NCBI GenBank assembly: GCA_021733645.1
Contig: JAHREJ010000042.1
Span: 1-40,795 of the forward strand
Direction of reading: 5' to 3'
Origin: Bacillus subtilis subsp. subtilis
GTDB taxonomy: Bacteria > Pseudomonadota > Gammaproteobacteria > Xanthomonadales > Xanthomonadaceae
Length of the DNA stretch: 40,795 nt
Positions 1 through 9,089 of the stretch are shown one piece after another. The notes under the pieces were generated by a model, which was given only the letters and a program-made list of their open reading frames with translations, was not told the origin of the DNA and ran no database searches. Position 1 is the first letter of the stretch. Every line of letters begins with the position of its first letter. Position numbers and translations under genes: made by a program.

Positions 1-93
1 GTCGGTCGTGCCGATCACCTCGCGCCAACCCTGCAGAATCGCCGGGCGGTACACGCCGATGCCGGCATAGGTGAGGCGGGCGGCAAAGAAGCT
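1..93 (-). pseudogene. C-terminal-side fragment of a MurU-like nucleotidyltransferase
   Basis: Read on the minus strand, this piece encodes AARLTYAGIGVYRPAIL followed by a GWREVIG stretch. That is the conserved 'TYAGIGVYRP' segment of MurU-type sugar-1-phosphate nucleotidyltransferases, which act in the AmgK/MurU cell-wall recycling pathway of pseudomonads and xanthomonads. The family normally has about 150 residues upstream of this point. Here the homology stops at about position 93 and the reading frame has no MurU N-terminal half. The gene continues off the left edge of the window. It is therefore a decapitated remnant, or one side of an assembly junction. The family call rests on motif memory over about 30 residues. 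Confidence 0.6.
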
Positions 94-169
94 GCGACTG
101 GAAGGACACTTCCACCGCAAGGGAATCGAGGGTTGGCGAGCTTACAAAGTCGATTGAGAATCCGGTCAT
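3..169 (-). pseudogene. N-terminal fragment of a small immunity-like protein
   Basis: An ATG at 169 (minus strand) with an AGGCG-type ribosome site opens a frame starting MTGFSIDFVSSPTLDSL and continuing AVEVSFQSQLLCR. The pattern of a short N-terminal strand, 'S-P-x-L-D-x-L-x-V-E-V' and 'LCR' resembles the start of small immunity proteins linked to bacterial toxins (recalled pattern, not searched). At about 90-100 the frame runs, out of phase, into the MurU remnant. It stays open to the window edge, but its last 30 residues are arginine- and proline-rich and not protein-like. I read this as a truncated gene of about 25 authentic residues. The exact family is unknown to me. Confidence 0.35.
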
Positions 170-337
170 GTCTACGCCTGTCAGTGAGCCCGGTAGCAGC
201 TTGAACATCCGGCCGCTGCGCGTCTACCCAGCACGGCCGGCAGTCCAGGTGAGCCACGGGGTTGGCGGTCGGGCGAATGCGGCGCGCCTACGGACTGGGC
301 ACGCGCACCCCATGAACTGCCACGCGAAAAGCGGTTG

Positions 338-350
338 CCCCCCCCCCCCC
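338..350. repeat. Homopolymer tract of 13 C
   Basis: An uninterrupted run of 13 cytosines (13 G on the minus strand) lies immediately 3' of the stop codon of the ribbon-helix-helix gene. Such tracts slip easily in replication and sequencing. Because it is just outside the coding frame, a length change would not alter that protein. Confidence 0.9.
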
Positions 351-683
351 TCACCCCATACCAAACGGCGAACACCGCCACCCATGCTGCCGGGCCGCTA
401 TCGCTTCCAGATCACGGTCATCGCTGGCGAAGCACGGCGCCGGCTCAAGCACCGGCGCAGCCGCCACCGGCCGCTCCAATGCCACCGCACCTGCCGCGCG
501 CTCGGCCGGGTGCACTGCCCCAGCCTCACCCTCGGCATCCACACACGATTGCCGCACCACATACTCCCGCATCAGTTGCTGCAGCACCTGTGCGGCGGGG
601 CGGTGTTCGCGCGCCGCCGCGTGCTGAAAGCTGGCGCGCAGGCCAGCGGCCATTTCCAACTGCATGAAGACACTCTTGCTCAT
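351..683 (-). CDS. Ribbon-helix-helix (antitoxin-like) DNA-binding protein
   Basis: A 110-residue protein starting MSKSVFMQLEMAAGLR. The start at 683 is preceded by GGGAGAA six bases upstream. Residues 1-40 show the short strand plus two helices of MetJ/Arc/CopG-type antitoxins ('LRASF..AAAREHRPAAQVLQQLMREYV'), a pattern common in type II antitoxins that repress their own operon. The C-terminal 60 residues are rich in Ala, Pro and Glu and match nothing I know; no RelE- or MazF-like toxin follows. The SymE-like toxin gene lies 201 bp upstream on the same strand, so the two may be co-transcribed, but pairing is unproven. A 13-base G run follows the stop codon. The tail may have been altered by an old frameshift. 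Confidence 0.6.
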   Translation of the reverse strand: MSKSVFMQLEMAAGLRASFQHAAAREHRPAAQVLQQLMREYVVRQSCVDAEGEAGAVHPAERAAGAVALERPVAAAPVLEPAPCFASDDRDLEAIAARQHGWRCSPFGMG

Positions 684-857
684 GCGCTTCTCCCACTGCT
701 GGGTTATGAAACAGGTTGTACATCCACACTGCTCCGGGCGTGCAGTGACGTGCTGGCGTTTGCGCCTGCCACAGCGCAGCACTGCCGAACCGGGGCAGGC
801 ACTTCGGCTGTGGGGCCAGGCCGCCCGCAAGGGCTGGCGGGCACTGGCCGTGCATCG

Positions 858-876
858 GCCCACCCGGCGGGTGGGC
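858..876 (-). terminator. Perfect hairpin just after the symE-like gene
   Basis: GCCCACCC-ggc-GGGTGGGC forms a perfect 8-bp stem starting 9 bases after the stop codon of the SymE-like gene. No U tract follows, so it may be a weak or Rho-assisted terminator, or protect the 3' end. Confidence 0.4.
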
Positions 877-884
877 GCGGGCGC

Positions 885-1184
885 TCAGCCGGTGCGGCGC
901 TGCAACTTGCGGGGGATCTTCTTGACCACCGGCACGGGCCGCTCCACCACCGTAAGGGTGATGCTGCCGTGCGTGGCCTCCACCTTCAGGCGGGCGCCTA
1001 CGTCGAAGCCGAGCTTGTCCAGCCAGCGGCCGCGCAGCTTGAGGTAGGGAACAATCTCGGTGGGACCGCACTCTTCGCGGTCCGGGTACGTCAGCGCGCC
1101 TACGCGGTAGGTGCGTGCGGGGCGGGCATAGGGTTTGCGCCTGGGGCGCGCGTCATCGGGTTCGTCTTCCCACGGCGTCAACAT
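885..1184 (-). CDS. SymE-like toxin (AbrB-fold addiction module family)
   Basis: A 99-residue basic protein. The start ATG at 1184 is set by a near-perfect AGGAGGT five bases upstream. Residues 44-80 (EIVPYLKLRGRWLDKLGF, then DVGARLKVEATHGSITLTV) carry the SymE signature: 'YLxLxGxWLxxxGF' followed by a swapped-hairpin 'VGxxLxVxxxxGxIxI'. SymE of E. coli is an SOS-induced protein whose synthesis is blocked by the antisense RNA SymR; its overproduction condenses the nucleoid and halts translation. The basic ends (RPRRKPYARPARTYR; KKIPRKLQRR) suit nucleic-acid binding. A strong leader hairpin (1206-1228) precedes it, and a ribbon-helix-helix gene follows on the same strand. Whether an antisense RNA exists here cannot be read directly. 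Confidence 0.75.
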   Translation of the reverse strand: MLTPWEDEPDDARPRRKPYARPARTYRVGALTYPDREECGPTEIVPYLKLRGRWLDKLGFDVGARLKVEATHGSITLTVVERPVPVVKKIPRKLQRRTG

Positions 1185-1205
1185 GTTGGACCTCCTGCAG
1201 GGCGT

Positions 1206-1228
1206 GCCCTTGCCGGGATGGCAAGGGC
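1206..1228 (-). promoter_or_regulatory. Leader hairpin of the symE-like gene
   Basis: GCCCTTGCC and GGCAAGGGC form a perfect 9-bp stem around a 5-base loop. It sits 22 bases upstream of the symE-like start codon, so it would be in the transcript leader just before the ribosome site. Confidence 0.55.
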
Positions 1229-1345
1229 GTCGGGAGGTTAGAAACCGTCTAGCAGCAACCGGCGGGCGTATTTCCACGAGGGTGTTTTATTAGCCACCCT
1301 CCCGACAAAGGGACGTCCAACATTTTGCTGCTAGAGGAGTTTCTA
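1229..1345. promoter_or_regulatory. Nested, mutually exclusive inverted repeats between divergent genes
   Basis: Arms at 1239-1258 (TAGAAAC-n2-TCTAGCAGCAA) and 1325-1345 (TTGCTGCTAGA-n3-GTTTCTA) are inverted repeats. Inside them, GAGGGTG (1278-1284) pairs with CACCCTC (1295-1301). A second pairing, GTCGGGAGG (1229-1237) with CCTCCCGAC (1298-1306), shares bases with the inner stem and cannot form together with it. The element lies between the leftward symE-like gene and the rightward small genes. It could be a double operator, an antisense-RNA region or a recombination site. Confidence 0.5.
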
Positions 1346-1380
1346 CGCTCCGATGAACACCATGCGCGTTGGTGCGGAAG

Positions 1381-1521
1381 ATGGGAAATTGCTTGTTCCT
1401 GTTGATCTGGTGGGGGTTGGTTGGCGGCGTCTACGGTGCGACGCAACTGGCCCGGCTCAGTCGCAGGCCTTGGGACGGCGTGGCGGCATTCTCTCTGGCC
1501 TATCGGGAGGACCACAGATGA
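1381..1521 (+). CDS. Small predicted membrane protein, unknown
   Basis: A 46-codon frame starting MGNCLFLLIWWGLVGG. One hydrophobic segment spans about residues 4-21, followed by a short basic stretch (RLSRRPWD). Its stop codon overlaps the start of the next gene (ATGA at 1518-1521), the usual sign of translational coupling. The start is uncertain: GGAAG abuts the ATG, and GTG 1372 or TTG 1369 are in-frame alternatives after a stop at 1354-1356. Base composition is lower in GC than the surrounding core genome, as expected for acquired DNA. Family unknown. Confidence 0.5.
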   Translation: MGNCLFLLIWWGLVGGVYGATQLARLSRRPWDGVAAFSLAYREDHR

Positions 1522-1733
1522 CCAGGATTGACGGGGATTGGCTAGAGGCGTTCGACGAGGCCATGTTGGGCTTCTTCGCTATCGACCATGCGGATGCGGG
1601 CATGGATGAGTTCTTGCTGGGGTGCTACGCGGGCATTCCGGCCCGAGAGGCGGCATTGGCATTTGGCGAGGATTACGACCTGAATCGAGTAGACACGTTC
1701 TGGCCTTCGCAAGGGCTAAACGTTAGCAGCTGA
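1518..1733 (+). CDS. Small acidic protein, unknown
   Basis: A 71-residue acidic protein starting MTRIDGDWLEAFDEAML. The start is supported by GGGAGG seven bases upstream and by the ATGA overlap with the preceding small membrane frame. The body is rich in Asp and Glu and alternates short hydrophobic segments (FFAIDHAD, EFLLGCYAGIP). No motif recognised. The coupling to a one-helix membrane protein and the location in the accessory block, near toxin-like genes, could fit a membrane/cytosol pair in a mobile module, but no function can be assigned. Confidence 0.55.
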   Translation: MTRIDGDWLEAFDEAMLGFFAIDHADAGMDEFLLGCYAGIPAREAALAFGEDYDLNRVDTFWPSQGLNVSS

Positions 1734-1814
1734 TTCACCGCCTGGGCTGCCTACGGCCCATGCGGCATACTCCCCACCTATCGAAGCAGTTCTTTCCATA
1801 GGCGGAGTGGCGAC

Positions 1815-2055
1815 GTGAGCGGTTGGAGTCAGGAGGAGTTGGCAGCAGCGGTGGACGCCTACCGCTGGATGGAGCAGCGCGTCGCGCGGGGTCACGGCAT
1901 CAACAAAGCTCAGGTCTACCGGGAGCTATCGCAGCGTCATGGACGATCACCGAAGTCGTGGGAATACAGGATGCAGAACATCTCCTACGTGTTGCAGCAG
2001 CTTGGGCAACCGAGGCTTGATGGCCTGCGCCCGGCTGCCAACGTCGGGCGTACCA

Positions 2056-2085
<30 letters not shown>
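1815..2085 (+). pseudogene. 5' fragment of a restriction-associated protein
   Basis: A GTG start with GGAG seven bases upstream begins MSGWSQEELAAAVDAYRWME. The following segments 'INKAQVYRELSQRHGR', 'SWEYRMQNISYVLQQLG' and 'GLRPAANVG' match the N-terminal domain found ahead of HNH or McrB-type nuclease modules ('NKAxxYRxLxxxxGRxxxxxEFRMQNISxVLxxxGxxxxxGxxPAxNVG'). Only this domain of about 90 residues is present. At about 2080 the sequence becomes the antisense of aceE, and the frame carries on without meaning to a stop at 2288. The nuclease portion is missing, so this is a truncated gene abutting the truncated aceE. Confidence 0.6.
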
Positions 2086-4593
<2,508 letters not shown>

Positions 4594-5074
4594 TTGCGCT
4601 CCCATGACCGCACGCACGCGCGCGACTGTTTTAGATTTCTAGCCGCAAAGTGTAGCGCACCAGAGGGTTTGCTTACTTCGCTACGGGTGCGTATGGAGGT
4701 CGCAGGGCGCTGTCTCCGGGACAGCGGGGCGACAGTTTGGGCACTGTTCCACGCGCGTGGTGAGCATGGGTGGATGCGATGACCGGCGTGCGGCAGGGGC
4801 GCAGGTTGGGGATGCGTGCCTTTGTGGGCCAGGGCGTGGGACGGCGGGAGGTGCCGTGGAACGTGATGCAGCGCGGCCTAGGCGGGCGGACTGTTCCATC
4901 GGGGGCACGCAGCGTCGCGGCAGCGGCGGCGGAATGGCGCCGGTGGGTGCCCGCACTGCGCGGGGCCAGCCGGGCATGGCCCGGCTCTACCGGTGGCTGG
5001 CGGCTCGTTTGGTTGGTGGGTGATTGCCTGAACGCATGCCTGCCGTGCGCTCGGTGATGCTGGATGGCGGCGGG
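4594..5074. other. Intergenic region upstream of aceE and padR
   Basis: No convincing gene is visible in these 480 bases. The aceE leader lies at 4594-4660, with a possible -10 (TACACT on the minus strand, 4648-4653) but no clear -35. A small hairpin (GCTGTCTCCGGGACAGC) lies near 4709-4725 and a SMAG repeat at 4968-4992. Open frames here lack ribosome sites and have arginine/glycine-rich, non-protein-like translations. Confidence 0.6.
4968..4992 (-). repeat. SMAG (GTAG-headed REP) repeat
   Basis: On the minus strand it reads GTAGAGCCGGGCCATGCCCGGCT, the GTAG-headed palindrome typical of Stenotrophomonas. Confidence 0.85.
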
Positions 5075-5076
5075 TT

Positions 5077-5115
5077 TTCGATATATCGTTCCGCCATCGC
5101 ATTCGATATATCGAA
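5077..5115 (+). promoter_or_regulatory. Twin palindromic operator of the padR-sip operon
   Basis: TTCGATATATCGTT (5077-5090) and the perfect palindrome TTCGATATATCGAA (5102-5115) are spaced 25 bp apart. The second touches the ATG of padR. The spacing places both on nearly the same helix face. I infer autorepression by the encoded PadR protein, as known for E. coli YqjI, which represses itself and yqjH. Confidence 0.7.
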
Positions 5116-5619
5116 ATGACTGCTCCGCGTGACCTCGACCGCCCTGCCCGCCCGCTGACCGCACGCCCGCTCAGCCGCGGCGACCTGCGCCTGCTGGTGC
5201 TGGCGCTGCTGGACGAGCAGCCGCGCCACGGCTACGAGCTGATCCAGCTGATCAGCGACATGTTCGTGCGGGTGTATACGCCCAGCGCGGGCTCGATCTA
5301 CCCGGTGCTGGCGCAGTTCGAGGCGGCCGGCTGGGTGGGCGCGGTGGAGGAAGGCGGGCGCAAGCGTTACCAGTTGAGCGCACTGGGCCAGGCCGAGCTG
5401 GCCAGCCAGCGCGAAGAGGTGGACGCGGCGCTGCGCCGGGTGCGCGACAGCGCGCGCACGATCACCAAGGCCAACCTGCCGCCCAGCGTGCGCGATGCGC
5501 TGCGCGAGCTGAAAACCGCGCTTGGCCTGTGCCACGGCCGCTGGAACGAGACCAACGCCAGCAGCGTGGCCCAAGCGCTGCGCGAGGCGGCCGCACATAT
5601 CCGTGGGCAGGGGCGCTGA
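5116..5619 (+). CDS. PadR-family transcriptional repressor (YqjI-like context)
   Basis: A 167-residue regulator. Residues 23-105 form the PadR winged helix ([21 protein letters not shown] ... SAGSIYPVLAQFEAAG ... GGRKRYQLSALG); a C-terminal helical region follows for dimerisation. It is followed by a siderophore-interacting reductase gene, the same pairing as E. coli yqjI-yqjH, where the repressor responds to metal and controls the ferric-siderophore reductase. The N-terminal 20 residues contain no His or Cys cluster, so the metal-sensing tail of E. coli YqjI is absent and the signal here may differ. The start codon directly follows an operator palindrome with no ribosome site, so the message may be leaderless or nearly so. 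Confidence 0.88.
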   Translation: MTAPRDLDRPARPLTARPLSRGDLRLLVLALLDEQPRHGYELIQLISDMFVRVYTPSAGSIYPVLAQFEAAGWVGAVEEGGRKRYQLSALGQAELASQREEVDAALRRVRDSARTITKANLPPSVRDALRELKTALGLCHGRWNETNASSVAQALREAAAHIRGQGR

Positions 5620-5721
5620 CCGCGCCGTTGCCCCGCTTCACGCATTCGACCCAGCCAGCCCCGGCCAGCCAGGTCTTCCCCCTACGCCGCGCTGCGGCGC
5701 ATTTGCCTACAGGTGTTGTCC

Positions 5722-6519
5722 ATGGCTTTGCATGAAAACAAACTGCTGCGTCATACCGTGAAGTTCCGCCCGCTCAAGGTGCTGCGCACCGAAGAGATCA
5801 GCCCGTGCATGCGCCGGGTGATCGTGGGCGGGCCGGCGCTGGAGGGCTTCGTGTCGCCCTCCCCAGACGACCACGTGAAGCTGTTCTTCCCCAATGCCGA
5901 AGGTCAGTTCGTGGTTCCCACGATGACGCCGGAGGGCCCGCGCTACCCGGAAGGCCAGCAGCCCTCGCCGGCCCGCGACTACACCCCCCGCTGGTGGGAC
6001 CTGGAGGCCGGCGAGCTGGCGCTGGACTTTGTGATGCATGGCCACGGCGTGGCATCGAGCTGGGCGGCCAACGCGCAGCCGGGCGACGACATCGCCGTGG
6101 GCGGCCCGCGCGGCTCGCACATGACCGCACCGGATTTCGATACCTACGTGCTGATTGGCGATGAAACCGCGCTGCCGGCGATCGGCCGCTGGCTGGAGAC
6201 GCTGCCGGAGGGCGCGAACGCTGAGGTGTACATCGAGATTCCCGAATCCGGCGACCGCCAGGAGCTGCCCGACGACGACCGTATCCGGGTGTCGTGGCTG
6301 GAGCGCAACGGTTTTGATGCGGCCAGCAGCACGCTGCTGGAAGACGTGTTTACCGACTTCGAGCAGCCCGATGGCGATACGTTCTACTGGATTGCCGCCG
6401 AATCGCGTCGGGCGCGGATGATGCGCAAGTACATCGAGGGCCACCTGGGCGTGCCCAAGGACTGGATCCGCTCGACCGGCTACTGGAAGGCCCACGCCGA
6501 CGAGCACGACGGCGACTGA
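5722..6519 (+). CDS. Siderophore-interacting protein (ferric-siderophore reductase, YqjH/ViuB-like)
   Basis: A cytoplasmic flavoprotein of 265 residues that reduces ferric siderophores with NAD(P)H to release iron. The N-terminal FAD-binding barrel carries R85-D-Y87-T88, the 'RxY(T/S)' flavin motif, and 'FVMHGHGVASSWA...GDDIAVGGPRGS'. The C-terminal SIP domain begins near residue 135 (YVLIGDETALPAIGRWLETL) and ends with 'YWIAAESRRARMMRKYIEGHLGV...STGYWKAHADEHDGD', the family's standard tail. I prefer ATG 5722, with AGGTG eight bases upstream; GTG 5713 is an in-frame alternative. It lies 100 bp after padR on the same strand and is probably co-transcribed and repressed by it. Confidence 0.92.
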   Translation: MALHENKLLRHTVKFRPLKVLRTEEISPCMRRVIVGGPALEGFVSPSPDDHVKLFFPNAEGQFVVPTMTPEGPRYPEGQQPSPARDYTPRWWDLEAGELALDFVMHGHGVASSWAANAQPGDDIAVGGPRGSHMTAPDFDTYVLIGDETALPAIGRWLETLPEGANAEVYIEIPESGDRQELPDDDRIRVSWLERNGFDAASSTLLEDVFTDFEQPDGDTFYWIAAESRRARMMRKYIEGHLGVPKDWIRSTGYWKAHADEHDGD

Positions 6520-6604
6520 GCCGGGCCATACCCGGTGCCTGGCACAGCCGCCGGGGTGCCAACGCATGCGGGCCAACAGGCGCAGCGGGCCGTGGCCCGG
6601 ACCG

Positions 6605-7069
6605 CTACCGCTGGTGGAAGCACATGACGGCCGTGCGCCCGCCACGTTCGTAGATGGAGGCGCCTGACAGGTGGATACCCTGCAGCGCCCCGGGCATGGC
6701 ATCACGCGTGATCAGCAGCCCTTTCAGGGTGCGCCTGCCGAGAAAGATGGCCGACACCCCCTGGTCTCCTTCCTGCAGGATGCGTACCTCGCTGCCGGCC
6801 AGACCGGCCGGCGGTTGTGGCAGCCCTGCCACGCGCTTCTGGCCCGGGCCCACCAGCAGCCCGCCGGTGATTTTGAATGGCGCCGAGCGGTGGCCGATGA
6901 TCTGGGTGTCCGCCCATGCCAGGATCTCCGCAGCCTTTTCCTTGTTGTTGACGAAGGTGTAGTACTCGCCGCAGCGGAGGTAGTTGCAGCTGCTCAGGGC
7001 AACCAGCATCAATGCGCAGAGGGCAATACGGACGAGGCGCCGAAGGGATGGAGTACCGCCGATGGTCAC
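6605..7069 (-). CDS. Putative lipoprotein, unknown function
   Basis: A 154-residue protein with a GTG start preceded by GAGGTGAGG. The N-terminus has basic residues (SLRRLVR), a hydrophobic stretch (IALCALMLVAL) and the lipobox LSSC, giving a mature protein lipidated at Cys28. The mature part contains NYLRCGEYYTFVNNKEKAAEIL and a beta-rich region (KITGGLLVGPGQKRVAG; VSAIFLGRRTLKGLLIT). I do not recognise the family. It converges with the sip gene across 85 bp that hold hairpins resembling degenerate SMAG sequences. Confidence 0.65.
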   Translation of the reverse strand: MTIGGTPSLRRLVRIALCALMLVALSSCNYLRCGEYYTFVNNKEKAAEILAWADTQIIGHRSAPFKITGGLLVGPGQKRVAGLPQPPAGLAGSEVRILQEGDQGVSAIFLGRRTLKGLLITRDAMPGALQGIHLSGASIYERGGRTAVMCFHQR

Positions 7070-7316
7070 TGCCTCACCTCATCTGGTTGACCTGGGGCAA
7101 CGTGCGCGGGCCGGCCCCGGCCGCGCCCTGTGGCCGTGCTGGCGGGGGTGCAGGCATCACGTTCTGAAGGCCGCGCTGGGCCGAGCCTACTGCATGATCG
7201 GCTCGGATGAGTGAAAGCGGGCGCTGGACGCCCGCGCCGCTGCGCATGCACGGCACGGAGCCGCGACGGGCACCGGCTGCGAATGCGACAATCGCGTTTT
7301 GGGCCGGTGCTTTTCC

Positions 7317-7754
7317 ATGCAAGCAGTTTCTTCTTCGGCGCTGGCCGACCTGATCGACCGCGCCGAGCGCGCCGACCCCGCCCTGGATGCCGCGTTGACT
7401 ACGCTGGCGCCGTCGGTGGGGGGCAATGTCGCCCCGCTGCGCGCGGCGCTGGTGCCGCTGGCGCAGTCGCAGATGGCGCTGGGCCAGGCCAACACCGATA
7501 TCAGTCTGGTGGCCGATGAGCTGCGCCGGTACCAGAAGTTTGCCGCACCGGGGAAGCCGAGCCTGCAGATTGTGCAGTTGCGCAAGCAGCAGGCCACGGT
7601 GAAGCAGGCCGCGCTGATTGCCCGGCAGAATTTCGCGCAGGCCACGCACGTCTTCCTGCGCGATGGTGGATTGACCGCCCCAGCCCGCCGGCTGCCAACC
7701 GATTTTGCCACTGCATGGTTGGGCAAGGTGGCCGGCGCCGTTGCCGCCGGATAA
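7317..7754 (+). CDS. Conserved hypothetical protein
   Basis: A 145-residue, alanine-rich, mostly helical protein starting MQAVSSSALADLIDRAERAD. Heptad-like stretches (VAPLRAALVPLAQSQMALGQANTDISLVADELRRYQKF and QIVQLRKQQATVKQAALIARQNF) suggest a coiled coil. No signal peptide. The start is uncertain because no ribosome site is visible; TTG 7299 is an alternative. Codon bias at third positions is like its neighbours, which supports it as a real gene. Function unknown; the 91-bp repeat array begins 70 bases downstream. Confidence 0.55.
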   Translation: MQAVSSSALADLIDRAERADPALDAALTTLAPSVGGNVAPLRAALVPLAQSQMALGQANTDISLVADELRRYQKFAAPGKPSLQIVQLRKQQATVKQAALIARQNFAQATHVFLRDGGLTAPARRLPTDFATAWLGKVAGAVAAG

Positions 7755-7823
7755 AGCGGCCGCCCCGTTTGCCAACCGCCGCGTAGAGCGGGGCCATGCC
7801 CCGCTGGCGTCAGGCGTTCATGG

Positions 7824-8192
7824 CGCCGGAACGGAAAGCAGCCGGGCATGGCCCGGCTCTACCGGGGTTGGGTTGCCGGGTGCGCGTTGGCCGGTAACAC
7901 CGCGATGCGGCGCCAGCCGGAACGGAAAGCCGCCGGGCATGGCCCGGCTCTACCGGGGTTGGGTTGCCGGATGCGCGCTGGGCGGTGACACCGCGATGCG
8001 GCGCCAGCCGGAACCGAAAGCAGCCGGGCATTGCCCGGCTCTACCGGGGTTGTGTTGCCGGGTGCGCGTTGGGCGGTAACACCTCGATGTGGCGCCAGCC
8101 GGAACGGAAAGCAGCCGGGCATGGCCCGGCTCTACCGGGGTTGGGTTGCCGGATGCGCGTTGGGCGGTAACACCGCGATGCGGCGCCAGCCG
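7824..8192. repeat. 91-bp tandem array containing SMAG palindromes
   Basis: Four units with a period of exactly 91 bp (palindromes start at 7841, 7932, 8023 and 8114). Each contains a SMAG palindrome (minus strand GTAGAGCCGGGCCATGCCCGGCT) plus about 60 bp that repeats the last 19 codons of the neighbouring membrane-protein gene. Units differ by a few substitutions. The first is preceded by a partial copy of the unit's end (7824-7840). Confidence 0.9.
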
Positions 8193-8950
8193 TAGCGTTT
8201 GGCCAATCCGGCTTCCAGCAGCACCAGCGCCATGATGATCAGCAGCGGCAGCATGATGCCGACATAGATGCCCGGCATCATGCTGGTGAGCTGCGCCTTG
8301 AGCAGGCGGATGGCCCCTTTGGTGTGCAGCAGTTCGTTCATGCGCATGCCCAGGGCCTCGCGGAACACCTTCTTGTCCACGCCGCTGTAGCCGGCCACTT
8401 CCTTGGACACGCTGTCTTCCACCCACTGCGACATCAACGCGCTGCGCACCTGCGCGATGCCGCTGCGGGTCCAGCGCTTGATCACGCCTTCGCCCTGCAG
8501 GTAGGCCGCGCCCGGCAGCGGGTGCTCGGCCAGGTATTGGTCCACCACCTGGCGGGTGACGTCGTGCACGCTGGCGTCGCTGCGCATCAATGTGGCAATG
8601 GCGGGGTCATCGAGCGACTGTTCGAAATCCACCATCCAGCTGGCCACCAGCGTCTGCAGGTGCGGCTGGAAATGGTCGATCTGCTTGTACAGCGCGCGCT
8701 GGGCACCGGCGGCGAAACCCAGCTGCAGGCCGGTGAAGGCGAACAGCAGCGGCAACAGCACCACGTAGGTGGCCAGGGTGTAATGGTGCCAGCGGTTGCG
8801 CCGGGCGAACCAGCGGCGGCGGTGCATGGCCAGCCAGGTGGCGATACCCAGGGCCAGGCCGATCATGGTGCCCAGGAGGCTGCCGCCGATCAGGTCGAGC
8901 AGGCTCAGGCCGGTCCAGAATTCCATCATCCAATACTGTGCGTCTTGCAC
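8132..8950 (-). CDS. Predicted inner-membrane protein, unknown
   Basis: A 272-residue protein. The GTG start at 8950 has AGGAG eight bases upstream; the longer ATG frame has no such signal and crosses a SMAG repeat. Hydrophobic helices lie at about residues 17-40 (GLSLLDLIGGSLLGTMIGLALGI), 58-82 (ATYVVLLPLLFAFTGLQLGFAAGA) and 228-252 (MPGIYVGIMLPLLIIMALVLLEA). Between the second and third is a loop of about 145 residues with conserved-looking segments (DFEQSLDDPAIATLMRSD; SVSKEVAGYSGVDKKVFREALG), probably periplasmic. The last 19 residues and the TAG stop are part of the 91-bp repeat unit, so the C-terminus has been shaped by the repeat. Family not recognised. Confidence 0.7.
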   Translation of the reverse strand: MQDAQYWMMEFWTGLSLLDLIGGSLLGTMIGLALGIATWLAMHRRRWFARRNRWHHYTLATYVVLLPLLFAFTGLQLGFAAGAQRALYKQIDHFQPHLQTLVASWMVDFEQSLDDPAIATLMRSDASVHDVTRQVVDQYLAEHPLPGAAYLQGEGVIKRWTRSGIAQVRSALMSQWVEDSVSKEVAGYSGVDKKVFREALGMRMNELLHTKGAIRLLKAQLTSMMPGIYVGIMLPLLIIMALVLLEAGLAKRYGWRRIAVLPPNAHPATQPR

Positions 8951-8982
8951 GGGTGTGCTCCTGTTGCGCGTGAAATGAACAC

Positions 8983-9089
8983 GTAGAGCCGACCGTTGGT
9001 CGGCTGCTGTTGCTCTGTTGCTCCGTTGCTGTGGCGCGTTCGGACTGCGCGACCCGATTGTAGAGCAGCCGACCAACGGTCGGCTCTAC
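8983..9089. repeat. Inverted pair of SMAG repeats
   Basis: GTAGAGCCGACCGTTGGTCGGCT at 8983 and its inverted copy ending at 9089 are separated by about 55 bases. This is the dimeric head-to-head arrangement common for REP elements. Confidence 0.9.

Noticed and set aside
168..1241. Long plus-strand frame across the SymE-like and ribbon-helix-helix genes
   Set aside because: Arginine/histidine/proline-rich translation with no ribosome site; the minus-strand genes have good starts and recognisable motifs.
1238..1800. Chromosomal integron cassette array with attC sites
   Set aside because: Small unknown genes and inverted repeats suggested it, but gene orientation is mixed, no GTTRRRY/RYYYAAC core pair could be found at gene ends, and no integrase is visible.
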